Of a stretch of 64,000 nucleotides of DNA, positions 60,399-64,000 are shown in pieces. The position numbers were made by a program, and so were the translations under genes. A model generated the notes under the pieces. It had not been told where the DNA came from and did no database searches. It saw only the letters and a program-made list of their open reading frames with translations. Each line of letters begins with the position of its first letter. The stretch's first letter is position 1. The DNA is from CAYZJV01 sp049310885 (GTDB lineage Bacteria > Spirochaetota > Spirochaetia > Sphaerochaetales > Sphaerochaetaceae), in the NCBI RefSeq assembly GCF_049310885.1, contig NZ_JBMDYO010000002.1, positions 124,001 to 188,000 of the forward strand. The letters run 5' to 3'.

Positions 60399-60441
60399 CG
60401 TGAACGTTTACGATAATAGCGTGAACGTTCACGGTTGTCAA
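60399..60441 (-). promoter_or_regulatory. LacI-controlled promoter: operator inside the -35/-10 spacer plus a second at the start site
   Basis: On the minus strand TTGACA (60441-60436), a 17-bp spacer and TATTAT (60418-60413) form a strong promoter. The perfect palindrome CGTGAACGTTCACG (60420-60433) fills the spacer. A one-mismatch copy (60399-60412) lies around the predicted transcription start, 21 bp away centre to centre. The central AACGTT is typical of LacI-family sites. Confidence 0.85.
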
Positions 60442-60819
60442 CAAAAAATTTTATCTCATATTCTCCTGATTCCCGATAAATAAAAATCAATAAGTACATT
60501 GAGAAGGATAATACGCGGGCTTCACAAAATGAAGGTAATACTAATGGAAGAATACTAGAGGAGTAACGATCTCATGAGATAATAGAAATGAACCCTTTCG
60601 ATTTTGGAGAAATCGATATACTTGCATGGTCATATACTCTAAATATCTCAAATTCATGCTTCATGAGACAGACACTTCATCATTATTATCAAACGGCCAT
60701 CAGAATTTCGTGTCTTAGCCCTCTTATTGGTCTTCTTTATCGAAGATTTAACGGTTATTTATCATTCTTGAGAGATTTACTGTTAAATCGACAATAGGCA
60801 GATTCGCAGTCAATGAGAT
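60442..60819. other. AT-rich intergenic region without visible gene
   Basis: Nothing beyond the promoter above is supported. Small open frames here have no coding character, and no terminator is clear after the NagA-like gene. Confidence 0.4.
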
Positions 60820-61962
60820 TTATGTAATGGGAGATGAGACAATCTGCAATCGATCCATTCCTTTCTCATAGTGGAACGTACAGAGATTTGCAGGTCCCCC
60901 AATTGTGAAAGCATCGTAACCGGAGGTGTCGATTCCCAGGAGTTTTGCGGGATTCACGGTACATAGTCTGACAGCCTCCTGCAACGAATGGTTGGTGTAA
61001 GCCATGAAATGTGCGATATCCCAATCCAGCGTGTGGGCAGCTCCTGCCAATACACTGGTACCATGCAAACCCAGATGCCCATCCTCATGCACATCGACAT
61101 CCATGTCTCCCCATTTGTACTCTCCAGGTGGATATCCACCAAGAAGAGCCACATCACTGACCAAGACAAGACGGTCAAGGCTCTTGGCACGGGTGAATAC
61201 CTTCACGACAGAAGGCGGGAGATGATATCCATCACAGATGATTCCCGCGGTCAATTGATCCGATGCAAGCTGTTCCCATATATAGTTCTTCAATCGGGGA
61301 ATCTCAGTAAAGCTGCCGTTCCCCAGATGTGTGGAAATTGTCGCTCCTGCCTCCACGGCATACAAGATGACCTCTGGATCAGCTCCAGAATGGCCTATAG
61401 CCACCTTCACTCCAGTTCTGACCACTTGTTTTATGAAATCAATCGCACCGGGGACCTCAGGTGCAACGGTTACATACAAGATACTCCCTTGTGCAGCTTC
61501 CTGCCATAGAAGGAAATCCTCGTACACTGGCTCACGGATGTATTTGGGATCGTGCACACCACGGGGACCTGAAACTGGAGAGATGAAAGGACCTTCAACA
61601 TGGAACCCGGGAATGGCTGCAGCCAAGGACTTATCATTATCGATAGCCTTACGTACCAGACGCAAGTTCTTCAATAGACGCTCTTGTGGCATCGTTACAA
61701 ATGTGGGGATATGTCGAGTAGTGCCTGTTTTAGCCAGAAAATCGACAAGTGTCTTCACATGTGCCGGTTCAAGATGTTCCAAACTATAATCGGCACCATG
61801 AAAGCCGTTCACCTGCATATCAAGGAATCCTGGACTGATGAATGGCAATCCTTCCTCATATGGGATTCTTTCGATGGATTCGATACCTCCAGGACTATAG
61901 GTGATCACTAGGGACTCATCAGAAAATATCGACAATCCTTTTACTGTCTTCGTACGACTCAT
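60820..61962 (-). CDS. NagA-like amidohydrolase (N-acetylglucosamine-6-phosphate deacetylase family)
   Basis: The 380-residue protein has the amidohydrolase pattern of NagA: PGFLDMQVNGFHGADY, metal-ligand region GFHVEGPFISP, AIGHSGADPEV, STHLGNGSF (His ligand; NagA usually THLFNAM) and LVLVSDVALLGG (catalytic Asp). GGGGAG precedes the ATG. It lies 27 bp after a NagB-like gene, consistent with removing an acetyl group from an amino-sugar phosphate. The unusual LGNGSF loop leaves the substrate open. Confidence 0.8.
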   Translation of the reverse strand: MSRTKTVKGLSIFSDESLVITYSPGGIESIERIPYEEGLPFISPGFLDMQVNGFHGADYSLEHLEPAHVKTLVDFLAKTGTTRHIPTFVTMPQERLLKNLRLVRKAIDNDKSLAAAIPGFHVEGPFISPVSGPRGVHDPKYIREPVYEDFLLWQEAAQGSILYVTVAPEVPGAIDFIKQVVRTGVKVAIGHSGADPEVILYAVEAGATISTHLGNGSFTEIPRLKNYIWEQLASDQLTAGIICDGYHLPPSVVKVFTRAKSLDRLVLVSDVALLGGYPPGEYKWGDMDVDVHEDGHLGLHGTSVLAGAAHTLDWDIAHFMAYTNHSLQEAVRLCTVNPAKLLGIDTSGYDAFTIGGPANLCTFHYEKGMDRLQIVSSPIT

Positions 61963-61989
61963 GCTCTGCTCCCCATCTCTTTGTCGATT

Positions 61990-62718
61990 CTACAAGAGAG
62001 ATGCCGAATCGGCATCCAAGACCATCGCACAATCGGGATGGTTCCAAAGCATGGTCGCCGGAACCATAGGTGAGATCTCCTCAGCCATGACGGTTTGTTC
62101 GATAGCCTTGGCTTTCCGTGAGCCCGGTACTGTGCAGATTATTTTCCTTGCGTTAAGCATCTGGTGCACCGTCATGGAGATCGCCTGTGCAGGAACATCA
62201 TCCTTTGTTGCGAACCATCCTTCGGAGACCTGTTGCTGCTTGCAGTCGTCTGTAAGGTTCACGACAATGTAGGATTCCAAGGTTGTGAAATTGGCCGGAG
62301 GATCGTTGAAAGCAATATGTGCGTTCTCTCCAATTCCGACAAAAGCAACATCAATGGGTCTCTCACGAATACTCTCGGTCAACTTGGTGATGTGCTGGTC
62401 CACATTACCCTCTCCATCAACATAGTGGACTATCGCGGGATGGACGATGTCGACGAACCGTTCCTTCAAATATTTCCTGAAGCTCGCTATGTGTGTCATA
62501 GGAAGAGCACAATACTCATCCAAATGATACATCTCAACCTTGCTCCAAGGAATCTCTAGTGTCACCAGATGTTTAATCATTTCAAACTGGGAAGCTCCAG
62601 TGGCAAGGATGATTCTTGCGGAACCTTGCTTGTTGATCGCTTCAATTATAGCCTGCGCCCCCAATTCGGCAGCAAACTCTCCCATTTCTCTCGCATTGTT
62701 CTTTCTGTAGATTTCCAT
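61990..62718 (-). CDS. NagB-like sugar-phosphate deaminase/isomerase, second paralogue
   Basis: The 242-residue homologue of the 11503-12258 protein has ATGASQFEMIK, YHLDEYCA and VGIGENAHIAFNDPP. As in the other paralogue, the E. coli ring-opening triad Asp141-His143-Glu148 is Asn-His-Asp. It is followed by the NagA-like gene and preceded at 31 bp by the LarA-like gene, all on one strand. Confidence 0.85.
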   Translation of the reverse strand: MEIYRKNNAREMGEFAAELGAQAIIEAINKQGSARIILATGASQFEMIKHLVTLEIPWSKVEMYHLDEYCALPMTHIASFRKYLKERFVDIVHPAIVHYVDGEGNVDQHITKLTESIRERPIDVAFVGIGENAHIAFNDPPANFTTLESYIVVNLTDDCKQQQVSEGWFATKDDVPAQAISMTVHQMLNARKIICTVPGSRKAKAIEQTVMAEEISPMVPATMLWNHPDCAMVLDADSASLL

Positions 62719-62749
62719 TTTGCACCTATATCCTCATAAAAATTTTTCA

Positions 62750-64000
62750 TTACCATAAATTGCCATCAGCATTGAATTCTAACTCATACGGTTCGCTGAG
62801 AATTTCCATATCGGGATGCCCCCGAGCCTCATCCAAGAGACTCTCTGAAATCTCGATTTCATAGACTTCCAGCGTATTGTGCATCCGAATCATCCTGATC
62901 TGTTCACGATCGACTTCAACACTCCCTCGAACACATGCTGCGATCGCGTAATAGTCATTCTTCAAGATCATGGGGATCTTCACTCCATCAAAGATGGTCG
63001 CTGTGATCGCGTTGACGTAACTCTCCTCGAGAGCACACTTGTCGAAGAATCTTTTGGTAACGACATCGGCCCATCCTGCACCCAGCATTCCTCCGTTGCT
63101 GTCCTTGGAAATATCAAGGACAGCCACCTTTTGGATATGTTCATCTGTTGTCACATAGGGAGTCCCGAACCGTGTCGTAACATAGGGATCCATGCCATCT
63201 CCGCTGATATTCTTCCCAATCTCATCGAGCACCAAAACAGCGATATCCTTCAACATCAAACGAGGCATCAGAGTGTAGGCTTTCTGCAGCAGCTTGGGTT
63301 CTTCTTCAGGGATCTCTTTCGCAGGGATACACTTGATCATGTAAGTCTTGTGGTAGGCGTTCTCCAATATCCCAATACCAAACAGTATGTTGCAATTATC
63401 CAGGATCACATGGGCGAACATAGGAATATAGGTTGCCAAATATTTAGCTCCTGCGTTATGGCAGACTGCGGCTCCGTGCTGCTTGCCCAATCCAATGGTC
63501 ATCATCTTCATAAGACCACTTTCATACGTCCCCGTGAATCCAGAATGTGGGCGAATCTTGCCTATCACAATAATTCCATCGGCTGCGTTGGCTTGCGCAT
63601 CGACATGAACCGGATGCCCTTCCGGCGAATACCCCACACAAACTGTCTCCATGGAAGCAACGATGGGGCATCCAACCTTTTCCTCAGTAATGCCATAGGC
63701 AGTGAGTATGGCCTTTTGTCCTTCAGCTGTTCCTCCACCGTGACTTCCCATCGCCGGAATGACAAATGGAGAAGCTTCAAGCTCCTTGAGCAACCTGACT
63801 ATCGTCTTGATGATGATGTCGAGGTTGTGAATTGGCCTACTGCTTGCAGTGAGTGCGATTCGCATCCCCGGTTTGATAGTATTCCGAATCGTAGGGTCGG
63901 AAAATTGTTCTTCGATCACCGTGATAGGGTCTTCAATCCGATTATCCTCGAACTTTTGTCGAACCTTCAGAAATCGGGGAAGTTTTATCGTTCCAATCGC
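62750..64000 (-). CDS. LarA-like nickel-dependent racemase/epimerase family protein (5' end outside window)
   Basis: The frame is open to the right edge: before the GTG at 63919 it continues as IKLPRFLKVRQKFEDNRIED, so the true start lies beyond the window. Motifs include IALTASSRPIHN, PAMGSHGGGTAEGQKAIL and IRPHSGFTGTYESGLMKMM, characteristic of the LarA (DUF2088) family. These enzymes racemise lactate, malate or sugar acids using a nickel-pincer nucleotide. Co-orientation with NagB- and NagA-like genes suggests a hydroxy-acid or sugar-acid step in the same pathway. Confidence 0.8.
   Translation of the reverse strand, partial: AIGTIKLPRFLKVRQKFEDNRIEDPITVIEEQFSDPTIRNTIKPGMRIALTASSRPIHNLDIIIKTIVRLLKELEASPFVIPAMGSHGGGTAEGQKAILTAYGITEEKVGCPIVASMETVCVGYSPEGHPVHVDAQANAADGIIVIGKIRPHSGFTGTYESGLMKMMTIGLGKQHGAAVCHNAGAKYLATYIPMFAHVILDNCNILFGIGILENAYHKTYMIKCIPAKEIPEEEPKLLQKAYTLMPRLMLKDIAVLVLDEIGKNISGDGMDPYVTTRFGTPYVTTDEHIQKVAVLDISKDSNGGMLGAGWADVVTKRFFDKCALEESYVNAITATIFDGVKIPMILKNDYYAIAACVRGSVEVDREQIRMIRMHNTLEVYEIEISESLLDEARGHPDMEILSEPYELEFNADGNLW

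Noticed and set aside
1..64000. tRNA or rRNA genes and a prophage
   Set aside because: No cloverleaf-like sequence, rRNA segment or phage structural, integrase or lysis gene was recognised on either strand.

Overview
The window comes from a bacterium of moderate GC content that carries many sugar ABC importers. Several substrate-binding proteins have a signal peptide ending in A-x-x-G-x-x-E (FAGGAQEAA, FAGGVEEKA, FAQGQDES), which is common in spirochaetes. With the carbohydrate-centred gene content and a TonB/outer-membrane system, this suggests a Sphaerochaeta-like member of the Spirochaetota. That assignment is inference from style and gene content, because no rRNA or other marker gene is present.

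Layout. 1-6 kb: the end of an unrecognised gene, a DegT/DnrJ-type aminotransferase, and a four-gene operon (two membrane-anchored extracytoplasmic proteins plus an ABC-2 type ATPase and permease). 6-10 kb: a ChvE-GguA-GguB type monosaccharide importer. 10-14.5 kb: an EamA exporter, a NagB-like/VOC pair, an OGG-fold protein and a REP-associated tyrosine transposase (RAYT). 14.7-18.8 kb: a structured repeat element, a beheaded S41 peptidase, a lipoprotein, an AT-rich PLD-like zinc-ribbon protein and a diguanylate cyclase. 18.8-27.6 kb: a polyol operon (LacI, binding protein, two permeases, FGGY kinase, Zn-alcohol dehydrogenase, two SDRs). 28.3-34.1 kb: an AfuABC/FbpABC-type importer with a PfkB kinase and a DeoR regulator, which I read as a sugar-phosphate uptake operon. 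34.3-40.9 kb: accessory genes and remnants, with repeat copies between them. 41.2-45.2 kb: a TonB-ExbD-ExbD-ExbB-TonB-dependent receptor operon under a cobalamin riboswitch. 45.6-54.1 kb: Fic protein, DUF4143 ATPase, comM-dprA with a second RAYT, and IS debris. 54.1-60.4 kb: a LacI-controlled oligosaccharide importer with an intracellular glycosidase. 60.8-64 kb: NagA-like, NagB-like and LarA-like genes.

The most interesting signal is a family of dispersed intergenic elements, about ten copies or fragments and all in one orientation. They have terminal inverted repeats and a conserved inner fold (nested stems around a constant loop TCCCATACTGTCC), and a divergent copy shows base changes that keep the stems. 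Several copies lie within 0-5 bp of the stop codon of a minus-strand gene, and in one case the element supplies the stop codon. Two RAYT genes in the window are candidate mobilisers, but this link is unproven.

Other regulation readable from the sequence: a start-codon-sequestering hairpin below the B12 riboswitch; a consensus promoter that would give a leaderless deoR-type mRNA; a LacI operator lying inside the -35/-10 spacer; three 23-bp-spaced iterons before a DUF4143 ATPase; and a stem-loop after each of the four binding-protein genes. Two conserved genes (dprA and a pRiA4b ORF-3-like gene) are each cut by a single in-frame TAG. No tRNA, rRNA or CRISPR array was seen.
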